A DNA stretch of 64,000 bases, from contig NC_019892.1 in the NCBI RefSeq assembly GCF_000242455.2, forward strand, positions 8,008,744 through 8,072,743, given 5' to 3'. The notes under the pieces are model-generated. The model saw only the letters and a list, made by a program, of their open reading frames with translations. It was not told the DNA's origin and searched no databases. The first letter of the stretch is position 1; every line of letters begins with the position of its first letter. Positions 52,188 through 60,594 of this stretch are shown here, one piece after another. This DNA is from Singulisphaera acidiphila DSM 18658. Lineage in GTDB: Bacteria > Planctomycetota > Planctomycetia > Isosphaerales > Isosphaeraceae. The position numbers were made by a program, and so were the translations under genes.

Positions 52188-52862
52188 TCATCGATTGACG
52201 TTGCCGACCATGGCACCGATCACGCCGAGGACCACCGCAAGGGTGATGACCCCAAAGAAGATCGCAATCGCAAGCTTGACGATCCAGCTCGTCTTGTACT
52301 TGATATGCGGGGTCTTTTCGATGATGGCCTGATAGCCGGGCGAGAAGACCATGGCTCCCTTCGGCGAAAGCAGGAGGTAGAGAACATAAGAGTAGATCGT
52401 GATCCCAACGATTGTGGGGATCGCAACCTCGGCGCTCTTTATGATGAACATGCCAATCATCATCGCGAAGGTGCTGAGGAGACCGAAGAGGAAAAATGTG
52501 ACCTCTGTCCATCGGGCCCAGGGCTGCAAACGGCGGAGGCCGTAACCCAGGGCATAGTTCACCCCTGTGATCACGCAATAGGTGGCTACTCCGACCATCG
52601 CGAGCGATAACGCCTCTCCTCGAACGGAAGCCGCGAGGACCACAAGCGTTCCAACAACGGCAATCGTCCCGAAGAACGCGCCGAGGTAATGAAGTAAGCC
52701 AATCGATTTGACCGCGGCTTCATGGCTGAGGTAGAGCCGACGAACGGCCTCCGCCTCGGAATTATCCACGTCGAAGTCACTCTGGATCAGTCGAACCTCG
52801 GTGACCGGCGCGGCATAGGGATTCAGAGGTTCATGCGCGGGAGAAGGATCGAATGACGACAC
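52188..52862 (-). CDS. Membrane protein with N-terminal NPYAAP motif
   Basis: A 224-residue protein with about four to five membrane helices in residues 75-220 (for example LLHYLGAFFGTIAVVGTLVV). It opens with a polar N-terminus carrying EPLNPYAAPVTEV, a short motif that recurs at the start of many planctomycete membrane proteins. I chose the GTG at 52862 because AGGAAGGA lies eight bases upstream. It ends the minus-strand region with the DUF58 set, 106 bases beyond it. Function unknown. Confidence 0.65.
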   Translation of the reverse strand: MSSFDPSPAHEPLNPYAAPVTEVRLIQSDFDVDNSEAEAVRRLYLSHEAAVKSIGLLHYLGAFFGTIAVVGTLVVLAASVRGEALSLAMVGVATYCVITGVNYALGYGLRRLQPWARWTEVTFFLFGLLSTFAMMIGMFIIKSAEVAIPTIVGITIYSYVLYLLLSPKGAMVFSPGYQAIIEKTPHIKYKTSWIVKLAIAIFFGVITLAVVLGVIGAMVGNVNR

Positions 52863-52968
52863 GGGTGACGTCCTTCCTGATTTTGATGAATGACAAGTGA
52901 AACCGATTCTCATTCCCGGATGAAGAGCCCGATTTGAGGAAGCAACGATTATTGGATCATCCGTCATT

Positions 52969-54285
52969 TCAGAGCAAGTGCCTGGCTTTAATCTGAAGGT
53001 ATTGATTGATCAAAGGCGCGGTCAGTTCGTTCGGAAAGAGGTCGAGAGTCATGACGCCTCGGGTTCTCAGAGAGGAAAGGGCCCGCTCTCGCCAGTTGAG
53101 CAATGCGGCCGCAGCGGCTCCTTGGTAGAGGCCAAGCCCTTGGTTTGGGACATTATCAGCCAGTGCAAAGATGTCGTGATCGCGGAGGAAGACACCCAAC
53201 GGCAAATGACGCCCCACAACATTGGCGAGATGGTCGCCGATGATCTGCGCATTGACATCGTCGAAGAGGTTCGTCATCAGGACGACCAGCGATCGCTTGC
53301 GACAGCGCTTCTCGAGCTCGACGAACACGCGGTCATACCTGGACTCGACCAACTCGGGAAAGAGGTTGTGGACACTGTGGACCAGCCGCTTGACTCGCTT
53401 GGCCCCGCCGCTGGGGGGAACATAGGCGAGCACGCGGTCGGAGAAGGCGAGTAAGCCCACCTGGTCCCCTCGAATCAGCGCAATATGTGCCAGCATGAGC
53501 ATTGAGTTCAGTGCATGATCCAAGGGGGAGAGCCCCTGCCCCGTATCACCGGCCATCATCCGGCCGCAGTCGATGAGAAAGATCAAGCGCTGACTCTGGT
53601 TGACCTGGTGAGCGCGCACGGTCAGCTTGCGCCTTCGCGCGGTCGCCCGCCAGTCCATATGCCGCGGCTCATCCCCCTCCGTATAGTCGCGGAGCCGTTC
53701 GAATTCGTTGTCGGTCCCCAGCCGGCGGGTCCGCCGCACGCCCATCGTACTAAGCTTGTCGCGGCGGGCGAGCACGGTGTAACGGCCAATCTGGCGGATG
53801 TCCGGATAGACCCGAACAACGGTCTCCACCGGCCAGGAGACAGCCCGTTGCCAGAACCCGAGCCGGCTCGAGACCAAGGCATCAACACGGTAAAAGGTGT
53901 AGGTCCCTCTCCGTTTGGGGACGAGCGTGTAGAAGAGCGTGGCGTGCCCGCGAGCCGGCACGCTCACGGTGAACTCGGCAGGGTCAGCGCTGAAGGCTTC
54001 GGGCACGTCGTCGCGGGCTCGAAAGATCCGGCCGAGCCGCCCCAGGTTCAGAAGGCTCAGTTCGACCTGCTGGGCTTCGCCCAGTGAGCTGACCGTCCCA
54101 CAGCGCCGCTCAGCGCGGAACGCCCCGGCGCCGATCAGCGTGGCCAGATCGGCCACTGCCACGAGGCCGACAACAAGATCGAGCGCAAGGACCGGCAGTC
54201 CCAGGGTGTCGGAAACGAACAGGCCCAGGGAGAGCAATGCCGGCAGCAGTAGGGCGAAGGCCAGCGCGCGGCCGGGCCAGATCAT
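52969..54285 (-). CDS. DUF58 domain-containing protein
   Basis: A 438-residue protein with two N-terminal membrane segments (residues about 5-45), a beta-rich region, then the DUF58 signature FERLRDYTEGDEPRHMDWRA near residue 205, followed by a von Willebrand A-like fold (LIFLIDCGRMMAG, then LVVLMTNLFDDVN). DUF58 proteins accompany MoxR ATPases and are thought to act as chaperone-like partners; the function is not established. It overlaps the moxR gene by four bases and is the last of the tightly linked set. Confidence 0.9.
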   Translation of the reverse strand: MIWPGRALAFALLLPALLSLGLFVSDTLGLPVLALDLVVGLVAVADLATLIGAGAFRAERRCGTVSSLGEAQQVELSLLNLGRLGRIFRARDDVPEAFSADPAEFTVSVPARGHATLFYTLVPKRRGTYTFYRVDALVSSRLGFWQRAVSWPVETVVRVYPDIRQIGRYTVLARRDKLSTMGVRRTRRLGTDNEFERLRDYTEGDEPRHMDWRATARRRKLTVRAHQVNQSQRLIFLIDCGRMMAGDTGQGLSPLDHALNSMLMLAHIALIRGDQVGLLAFSDRVLAYVPPSGGAKRVKRLVHSVHNLFPELVESRYDRVFVELEKRCRKRSLVVLMTNLFDDVNAQIIGDHLANVVGRHLPLGVFLRDHDIFALADNVPNQGLGLYQGAAAAALLNWRERALSSLRTRGVMTLDLFPNELTAPLINQYLQIKARHLL

Positions 54286-55349
54286 CGCAGGGGGACCTCC
54301 ACCGACCGGATCAGTTCGGTGAGCAGCTCATCCGCCCCTCGGCCCTCGACTTCGGCCTCGGGCGTCAGCATGACCCGATGCCTGAGCGCGGGCAAAATCA
54401 CCTCCTGGACGTCGTCGGGAAGGGCGAAGTCGCGTCCTTCGAGCGCCGCGATCGCACGAGCGCCGCGAAGGATCGCGACGCCGGCCCGTGGCGACGCACC
54501 GAGCGCGAACGTCGGCCACTCCCGCGTCTTTCGGACCAGCGAGGCGATATACCCAAGGACCCGTTCGTCGACGAGGACCGCCGCGCAGTGTTGCTGCATC
54601 GCGAGGATCTCGGCAGGGCCGGTCACCGTCTCGAGGTCCTGGCTCAGCGCCACGTCGGGCCCGAGACCACGCGTGTGCAGCCTGAGGATGTTGGTCTCCT
54701 CGTCCATGCTCGGGTATTCGGCGACGAGCTTGAACAGAAAGCGATCGAGTTGCGCCTCGGGGAGGTTGTACGTCCCTTCCGACTCGATCGGGTTTTGCGT
54801 CGCCATAACGAGGAACGGCGGTTCGATCGCGTGTGCGGTGCCGTCGATCGTGACGCGCGTCTCCTGCATGATTTCCAGGAGCGCCGAGTGCGTCTTCGCC
54901 GGGGCGCGGTTGATCTCGTCAGCCAGGAGCAACTGGGTGAAGACCGGGCCGGGTCGAAACCGGAAATCATGGATCCGCTCGTCATAGACGGGCGAGCCGG
55001 TCACGTCGGAAGGCATGAGGTCCGGGGTGAACTGGATCCGGTTGAAGGCACACCCGAGGACCCGTCCCAAGGCCCGCACCAAAAGGGTTTTGCCCAGACC
55101 GGGAACGCTCTCGATCAGGACGTGTCCCTCGGCCAGAAGCGCGGCGATGACCCCTCGAACGAGCGGGTCCTGACCGATGAAGACCTTGTTGATCTCGGCC
55201 CCGATCCGCTTCGACCACGCCGCCACGGGCCCGGATTCGGGAGTTGACGCCGGCTGAGTCTCAGGCTCCGGGGGTTCGAACGCGGCCGAGGAAGCCACGT
55301 CCTCGGGATACCGGATCTCGGACTCGGCAGAAGAATCAAAGTCATTCAT
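54282..55349 (-). CDS. MoxR-family AAA+ ATPase
   Basis: A 355-residue AAA+ protein with Walker A ESVPGLGKTLLVRA, Walker B LLLADEINRAPAKT, sensor MATQNPIESEGTYNLPEAQL and the C-terminal lid. An acidic, probably disordered N-terminus of about 50 residues precedes the core. MoxR ATPases act as chaperones for metal-centre or complex assembly. I chose the ATG at 55349; the gene overlaps DUF58 (four bases) and DUF4350 (eight bases), so the whole set is translationally coupled. Confidence 0.93.
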   Translation of the reverse strand: MNDFDSSAESEIRYPEDVASSAAFEPPEPETQPASTPESGPVAAWSKRIGAEINKVFIGQDPLVRGVIAALLAEGHVLIESVPGLGKTLLVRALGRVLGCAFNRIQFTPDLMPSDVTGSPVYDERIHDFRFRPGPVFTQLLLADEINRAPAKTHSALLEIMQETRVTIDGTAHAIEPPFLVMATQNPIESEGTYNLPEAQLDRFLFKLVAEYPSMDEETNILRLHTRGLGPDVALSQDLETVTGPAEILAMQQHCAAVLVDERVLGYIASLVRKTREWPTFALGASPRAGVAILRGARAIAALEGRDFALPDDVQEVILPALRHRVMLTPEAEVEGRGADELLTELIRSVEVPLR

Positions 55350-56538
55350 GCGTGAGAGACTCGGGTTGAAAGGGTTTCTCGGTCGAGTCGACCGACGCAA
55401 GGGGCAACGGCGAAGCCGGGGTCGGGCCGACTCGCGTCTGGCTCGACGGATAGCGCCAACGACGATACGTTTCCAACAGGGCCCGAGCGTCGCCTGCTTG
55501 CCCGATTCGGGCCAAGAGCGCGCCGATCGCTTCGGGATGGGCGACCGGTCGGTCTTCGCCGGAAGGGGGCTCCGGCCGGGGACGTCCAAGCCGAGGTGCA
55601 CGCGCCAGACAGGCCACCAATCCGAGGATCATGAGCTGAGCCACCACCCAGCCGAACGGCCAGATCTTCAGCAGCGCGAAGACCGACGGAGCCGCCGGGG
55701 CATCATTGAGCAAATAGCGTCCCTCAACGAACGCCACGTTGAGTGGTTCGTCCCCCACCCATTGCACCGCACGCATCGCCAACGGACGACGTGCCGGATT
55801 GAGCAGCGCTCCATTCAAAAGGAACGAACCATTAGCCGCGACCAGCACACGGCTGTCATTGAACAAGGTCCAATCGATCACCAAGGGTTTCTCATCCCCC
55901 TCGAGCAAAACCGATTCCGACTCGACCTTGAGCGTCTCGTGACGAGGTAGTCTCACCCTGTCCGGGTCGATCCCTTGGCTCCAGAAGCCCTCGAGCGACT
56001 TGCAGGTCGTCCCCGGATCTTTCGACGTGTTCACAGCAAACCATTCTTCCGGCCGAGCGACCTCCTTGGGCCTGCTCCCCTCTTGCCCATCCCCCTTTGC
56101 GGCCTCGGCTCGCAATTTCTCGGCTCGTGCCCGGAGCTCTTGATCCCCCCCTTTGGGAAGTTGGTCGCGGACTTCTTGCCAGTAGTCGGCCAGCGCATCG
56201 TAGTCGCGCGCGACGTAGATCATCTGCCGCTCACCGATCTGGCTCAACCAATGGAAATACCAATCGCCTTCCGCTTTCTCAGGGGGGCCCGGGTAGGGCG
56301 AAATCCGAACGATCACATCGGCCCAACCGGCCAATTCGTCGGAGAGCCGGACGGCCGTACGAACCGTATGCCCTTGTGCTTTGAAAAGTTCGACCAGAGT
56401 GCCCGTGCCGTTGATGCTTTGATCTCGGGTCCGCCCATAAGATGTATCGACCGCTCGAATCCCACATCCGGAGACGAGCAAAACCACAACAGCCAGGAGA
56501 GTCGCCAACGCCGACTTTTTACAACAATAGATATTCAT
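55342..56538 (-). CDS. DUF4350 domain-containing lipoprotein
   Basis: A 398-residue protein with a lipoprotein-type signal (LATLLAVVVLLVSGCG) and a DUF4350 region (about residues 30-290) that includes a GTGTLVELFKAQGHTV strand start. A membrane helix near residue 300-325 (WPFGWVVAQLMILGLVACLA) is followed by a Pro-rich cytoplasmic tail. The family always accompanies MoxR/DUF58/DUF4129 genes; its function is not known. The start at 56538 overlaps the upstream DUF4129 gene by four bases. Whether the Cys is truly lipidated or the helix is a plain anchor is open. Confidence 0.85.
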   Translation of the reverse strand: MNIYCCKKSALATLLAVVVLLVSGCGIRAVDTSYGRTRDQSINGTGTLVELFKAQGHTVRTAVRLSDELAGWADVIVRISPYPGPPEKAEGDWYFHWLSQIGERQMIYVARDYDALADYWQEVRDQLPKGGDQELRARAEKLRAEAAKGDGQEGSRPKEVARPEEWFAVNTSKDPGTTCKSLEGFWSQGIDPDRVRLPRHETLKVESESVLLEGDEKPLVIDWTLFNDSRVLVAANGSFLLNGALLNPARRPLAMRAVQWVGDEPLNVAFVEGRYLLNDAPAAPSVFALLKIWPFGWVVAQLMILGLVACLARAPRLGRPRPEPPSGEDRPVAHPEAIGALLARIGQAGDARALLETYRRWRYPSSQTRVGPTPASPLPLASVDSTEKPFQPESLTHE

Positions 56539-57287
56539 GAGACCGGTCCCGCGGCGGCGAGCCGCTCGAAGTCTTCGGCCTTCGTCCAGACCTCGTCGAA
56601 AGCCTCGGCCGACGGTGTGAGGTGGCCGTAGTAGACCGTCTCGAAAAGGCGGAGCGTCGCGTCGACGGGAGTTCGGAACCGAGGATCGTCGATCGCACGG
56701 ACGAGTTGCCGTCCGGTTCGTCCTGGCCTGAGTCGAACGACGCGGAGGCGATGGAGCGTCAGCAATTGATGGGCGAACAGGCAGATGATTGCGCTCGCAT
56801 AGTTCCCGCTCTCGCGCCAACGAACGGCCTCGGCCCAGGGATCATCCGTCTCGGGGCGAACGCCGGCGGGTAGGCCCTCGATGCGATCGGCCTTGGCGGC
56901 TGCGATCACTCCAGGTTCGGAATCGCCCGAGCTCGGTCGATAACGGCGCCAGAGTTCCGCGAGAACGACGAGCAGGACCGAGAGTGCCAGGATGACCATC
57001 CCGATGATCAGGAGTTCGCCCAGTTCGAGACTCCCGAAGCGCAGCCGACCCAACCGGCGAAGCGAGCCGGACCAGCGATCGAGCCAGTGGAAGGACTTCT
57101 CCTGCGGCGGCCAGAGCGGCTTGACCGAATCCTTTTTCGCGTCGTACCAGGGAAATCCACCGCGTCCCAGCGCAGCGCGCACGGCAAGATCGGCTTCGGG
57201 GTCCAGTTTCGGTCCCGGCCCCGGAACCAGGCCCGGCCCGTCGGCGCCGACGACTCCAAGAATGAGCCAGAGCGTCAGGCTCACCAT
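56535..57287 (-). CDS. DUF4129 domain-containing membrane protein
   Basis: A 250-residue protein with an N-terminal membrane signal (SLTLWLILGVVGADG), a Trp/Pro-rich loop, a central membrane helix (LLIIGMVILALSVLLVVLA) and a C-terminal DUF4129 region with YASAIICLFAHQLLTLHRL and RTGRQLVRAI. The family is found in MoxR operons and may bind sugars or peptides via its loop; this is not established. The start at 57287 gives a seven-base overlap with the upstream gene, and a G-rich site precedes it. Confidence 0.85.
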   Translation of the reverse strand: MVSLTLWLILGVVGADGPGLVPGPGPKLDPEADLAVRAALGRGGFPWYDAKKDSVKPLWPPQEKSFHWLDRWSGSLRRLGRLRFGSLELGELLIIGMVILALSVLLVVLAELWRRYRPSSGDSEPGVIAAAKADRIEGLPAGVRPETDDPWAEAVRWRESGNYASAIICLFAHQLLTLHRLRVVRLRPGRTGRQLVRAIDDPRFRTPVDATLRLFETVYYGHLTPSAEAFDEVWTKAEDFERLAAAGPVS

Positions 57288-58060
57288 TGTCTCGCGTCCT
57301 CCAAGGCACGTCCCACCGAGCGGAGGCGGAGTTCGACTTCCCAACCTTCGAGTCGGATTCGCTGATCGATGTAGTTGAAGAATCGGGCAATGCCAAAGAA
57401 TTCGATCGCCACCCAGATGGCGAAATGGAAGCGCGGTCCGACCAGGTCGTTCCAAGTCGGTTCCCAGGTCAGCTCACTGCTGAAAAGGGCCTTCATCAAC
57501 GCTCCGGAACCGGCCCAGAAGGCGAGCACGAACAGTGTCCCGAAGAAGAACTGCGCCAGTGATTGACCGAACAAATCGCCACCATGCGGATTGCAAAGCG
57601 TTGCGCTGCGCCGGAGGGCATTCCGCCAGCGCCCGCGTTCGAGCAGGATCACCTCGTTCAAAAAGCTCATCCGCACGGGAACGAACGGAGCGAGGACAAC
57701 CGTGGCCAGCAAGAAGCCGCGAAGAAAGAACTGAAACAGGACCATCGAGACGAAGGACTGCATCATCGTCTTGAGTACGCGCCCCACCGATCGGCGTTCG
57801 CCGAACATCAGCCCCCCCAACACGATGGTCAGCGGAGCGGTGGCCCAGGGGATCTCGAGCGCGAGTAAGAACAGGTAGCCGATGAAGGGCAGGTTTTGCT
57901 CCCGAGTGAGCCAGGCATTGAAGATCGCAAACGGAACCGCACCCGCGAGCGCGGCGAGCCCGATCGTGACCGGCCGACGCCGGAGCACGACCAGGGCCAG
58001 GTCGAGGATCTCCAGAAACGAGCGTTCCCGGATTTGTACCAAGGTCTGATCGTAGGCCAA
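57281..58060 (-). CDS. Polytopic membrane protein of the MoxR set
   Basis: A 259-residue protein with about five to six membrane helices: residues 30-55, 60-80, 85-105, 118-145, 172-200 and 215-235. No soluble domain or catalytic motif is visible. Hydrophobic proteins of this size recur between SpoIIM-like and DUF4129 genes in MoxR clusters. It overlaps the DUF4129 gene by seven bases and follows the SpoIIM-like gene by 15 bases. I do not recognise a named family. Confidence 0.75.
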   Translation of the reverse strand: MAYDQTLVQIRERSFLEILDLALVVLRRRPVTIGLAALAGAVPFAIFNAWLTREQNLPFIGYLFLLALEIPWATAPLTIVLGGLMFGERRSVGRVLKTMMQSFVSMVLFQFFLRGFLLATVVLAPFVPVRMSFLNEVILLERGRWRNALRRSATLCNPHGGDLFGQSLAQFFFGTLFVLAFWAGSGALMKALFSSELTWEPTWNDLVGPRFHFAIWVAIEFFGIARFFNYIDQRIRLEGWEVELRLRSVGRALEDARQW

Positions 58061-58075
58061 CCCTCACCCCCACCG

Positions 58076-59062
58076 TCACCGAGGTTCCACGACCGGCCTT
58101 CGCCCCCCAAGGGCGAGATAGGCGACGAGCAGGCCGGCGCTGAACAAGGCGATCGAAGCCTTGGCGGAGTATGGGAGGGCCGACGCCGAGACGTACCCTT
58201 CGAGAAACGCCGCCAGCAAGAACAGGACGACCGCCACCCCCACCGTGGGCAGCGCTCGCCGAGCCTCGCGCTGCAACGAGCCCAGCCGAGTCTGCCCTTG
58301 GGTGTCGATCAAACCATAGCCAAGCCGAAGACCGGCCGCCCCGGAGAAGACGATCGCCATCAGCTCAAACGGCGCGTGGGCTGTCACAAACGTATAAAAA
58401 TGCGAGGCGTTGGGGCTGGTCGCCATGTGACCGAAAACGGTGCCGAGAATCGCCCCGTTCGAGACCAGTTCGTACAGACTCCCCAGACCGAACAAGAGAC
58501 CATAGGCGAAGCATTGAAGGCCAATCGTGGTGTTATGCTGAATATAGTATCCCGTCATCATCGTATCGTTGCGGCTCAATCCATCTTTGCGATTGGCCCC
58601 CATCGGTTCGGCATAAGACTGCTCCATCATCTCGATCATCGGCTCGCCGACCACCGATACGGCAAAGCCGGGGCGACCGGCCGCCAGGAATGCGCAGAGT
58701 AAAAAACTTCCGAAAAAGACCAGAGCCGCAATTCGGAGGGCGGGATCGGTTCGAAGCTGGCGCGGAGCCGTTCCGAACAGGGCGTCGGCCCAGTCGACGA
58801 AGCGAAACCCCTGCGCCCGATAAACCGCATTGTGTGCTCGCCCTACCAAGGCGTGCAGGTAGGCCACCGTGTCGCGAGGCAGGCTGTGCGTTTCCGCCAG
58901 CATCAGGTCGGTGCAGGCAGCACGGTAAAGTTCGCCCAGCCGCACAATCTGCGCCGCGCGGGCGGCGGGAAGCTGGCGGCGGTTGAGACCGTCGAGGAGG
59001 GTATCCAACTCGCGCCACGAGGCTTCGCGCTGGGTCAAACGGTCAGCGACCCTCATCGTCAC
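58076..59062 (-). CDS. Stage II sporulation protein M (SpoIIM)-family membrane protein
   Basis: A 328-residue protein whose N-terminal cytoplasmic helical part (WRELDTLLDGLNRRQ and a long coiled stretch) is followed by about six membrane helices, with the family pattern FAYGLLFGLGSLYELVSNG and GHMATSPNASHFYTFVTAHA. In sporulating Firmicutes SpoIIM joins a peptidoglycan hydrolase complex; here there is no sporulation, so it is a homologue with another role. It overlaps the RDD gene by four bases. A second Met two codons in is an alternative start. Confidence 0.85.
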   Translation of the reverse strand: MTMRVADRLTQREASWRELDTLLDGLNRRQLPAARAAQIVRLGELYRAACTDLMLAETHSLPRDTVAYLHALVGRAHNAVYRAQGFRFVDWADALFGTAPRQLRTDPALRIAALVFFGSFLLCAFLAAGRPGFAVSVVGEPMIEMMEQSYAEPMGANRKDGLSRNDTMMTGYYIQHNTTIGLQCFAYGLLFGLGSLYELVSNGAILGTVFGHMATSPNASHFYTFVTAHAPFELMAIVFSGAAGLRLGYGLIDTQGQTRLGSLQREARRALPTVGVAVVLFLLAAFLEGYVSASALPYSAKASIALFSAGLLVAYLALGGRRPVVEPR

Positions 59063-59850
59063 TCTCCCACGAACACGCGATGATAGAAGGCGCAGACGAC
59101 GACGTCGGCCGGAACGTTCTCCGGTAATCGATAACGAACGCTGAGCGGACGAGCCAGGTGCAAAGCCATTTCTTCACGCCGAGCTCGGGGCAAGCGAGCG
59201 CGATGGTTGACGTAGTCGGAGAGTGCTCGGGCCAATTCAGGACCCGCCTCCACCCGAAGGGGAAGCCACGGCAGGAGCGCGACGACCGCCGGCTCTTCGA
59301 CGCGAATCAACCCGGCGCGCCCCCGACGCTGCTCGACCACCACCATGGTGCCAGCGGCCAGGTCGCCGAGACGCTGAAACTTCCGAGTCAGGAGCATGCT
59401 CGTCAGACCCGTCAGCAGCAGTAGACTCGTCAGGTCGGGTCGGATCAGGTAAGGGACCGTGCCGTCAAGCGAGCCCACCAGGTTTCGGAGCACCGCCTGA
59501 GCCCCGGTGATGGGGACGCCGCGTTCCGAGACCACGCGCAAGCCCAGCGCCCGTTTGCCCAGAGTCTGGCCATTGAAAACCGCTTCACAGAAGCCCCGGT
59601 ATCCCCACATGATCACAAAGTAGGCCACGAAAATCGGTCCCACCCCCGACTGCGAGCCGAGCGAGAGCACGATAAGCGTCAGCGAGGCAATGACGACTGC
59701 GGCGAGAACGATCGCGAAGTCAATGAGATACGCGAAATAACGGCGAAATGGTCCCGCCAGCGGGTACTGGAAAACGATCCGTTCCGGCGTCACCAGCCGG
59801 ACCGTCGTGTCCAAGGGATCGTCGGACCGTTTGAGAGAGGCCGTGGCCAT
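59059..59850 (-). CDS. RDD family membrane protein
   Basis: A 263-residue protein with the RDD pattern: RRYFAYLIDFAIVLAAVV, then a hydrophobic loop and NGQTLGKRALGLRVVSERG. About three to four membrane helices occupy residues 35-160. The C-terminal 100 residues are soluble and rich in Arg and Leu. RDD proteins are often membrane adaptors or transporters with unclear substrates. The start at 59850 begins the domain; the open frame upstream lacks similarity. It is the first gene of the set; a paired-stem region lies 80-90 bases upstream. Confidence 0.83.
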   Translation of the reverse strand: MATASLKRSDDPLDTTVRLVTPERIVFQYPLAGPFRRYFAYLIDFAIVLAAVVIASLTLIVLSLGSQSGVGPIFVAYFVIMWGYRGFCEAVFNGQTLGKRALGLRVVSERGVPITGAQAVLRNLVGSLDGTVPYLIRPDLTSLLLLTGLTSMLLTRKFQRLGDLAAGTMVVVEQRRGRAGLIRVEEPAVVALLPWLPLRVEAGPELARALSDYVNHRARLPRARREEMALHLARPLSVRYRLPENVPADVVVCAFYHRVFVGE

Positions 59851-60271
59851 CGGAGATCGCGCCCATCGTAGTCCAGAGGGCCTCACACTCCAACGCACCG
59901 GCCCGGCTGCATCAAGGTCTCTTGGGAAAATGCTACCCAAGCCTGGGTAGTTCCGCAACGACTTGATCACCCTCAAGGAGATTGCCGAATGATGGTCCTG
60001 GCCATGCAAACAAGAGTCCCCAATGCAGTGGCGGCCGAACGTCACAGCATTGGGGCAGGCAAAACCTCAGGCATAATCCAGGGCGATAACGCGGCCATTC
60101 CGCCTTGCCAAATTGCTTTAGTGAACCAATCCCACCCGTCGAAGAACGCCAGGGGGCTTCGCCGTTGCACACGGTGCTCAAAACACGGTATGACTTGCGT
60201 CGGCCAAGATTGGGACGGACGCCGGCATCCGCTCGAAACGGTCAAGAGATTCTTGTTGGAGGATCATTGTC
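59851..60271. other. Divergent intergenic region with alternative hairpins
   Basis: Promoters of the MoxR set and of a small plus-strand gene should lie here. Two mutually exclusive stems share bases: CTACCCA-AGCC-TGGGTAG at 59933-59950 and CTTGGG/CCCAAG at 59921-59941. On the minus strand they would lie in the 5' leader of the RDD gene. No gene is supported in the gap; an ORF on the plus strand overlaps the next real gene in another frame. Confidence 0.4.
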
Positions 60272-60556
60272 ATGGAATGCGTCGCCGTGATCGCCTGCTC
60301 GGCGGGCCTGATCTTCGCGAGGCTTGCGATGGCGCAGGACCTGAACCCGTTCTTATGGGGGTTCCTGGGCGTCGCCGTCTACGCCGCGGCTCCGAGCATC
60401 ATGATCTGGAGAGGAGCGGGTTGGATGGACGCGGCCTGGGTCTGGCTCAGTTCGTTCGGGGGTCTCTTCATTCTCTTCATCGCCCAGTCAATCGCAGCGG
60501 CGATCAAACGGCAACGCGGTCGCTCGCCAGTCAAAAAACGCAGGAGCGGGCGGTGA
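60272..60556 (+). CDS. Small membrane hypothetical protein
   Basis: A 94-residue protein with three hydrophobic helices: residues about 2-20 (CVAVIACSAGLIFARLAMA), 27-45 and 53-75 (VWLSSFGGLFILFIAQSIAA), and a strongly basic cytoplasmic tail ending in KKRRSGR. GGAGGA lies eight bases before the ATG, which supports it. No family is recognised. It converges on the PPIase gene with 38 bases between stops. Confidence 0.65.
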   Translation: MECVAVIACSAGLIFARLAMAQDLNPFLWGFLGVAVYAAAPSIMIWRGAGWMDAAWVWLSSFGGLFILFIAQSIAAAIKRQRGRSPVKKRRSGR

Positions 60557-60594
60557 GCTTTGGCGGTGGGTGATTCGGAATGGCTCTGCTCTGC

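Noticed and set aside
59989..60573. Plus-strand ORF of 194 codons
   Set aside because: It overlaps in another frame the small membrane protein, which has GGAGGA at proper spacing and membrane helices.
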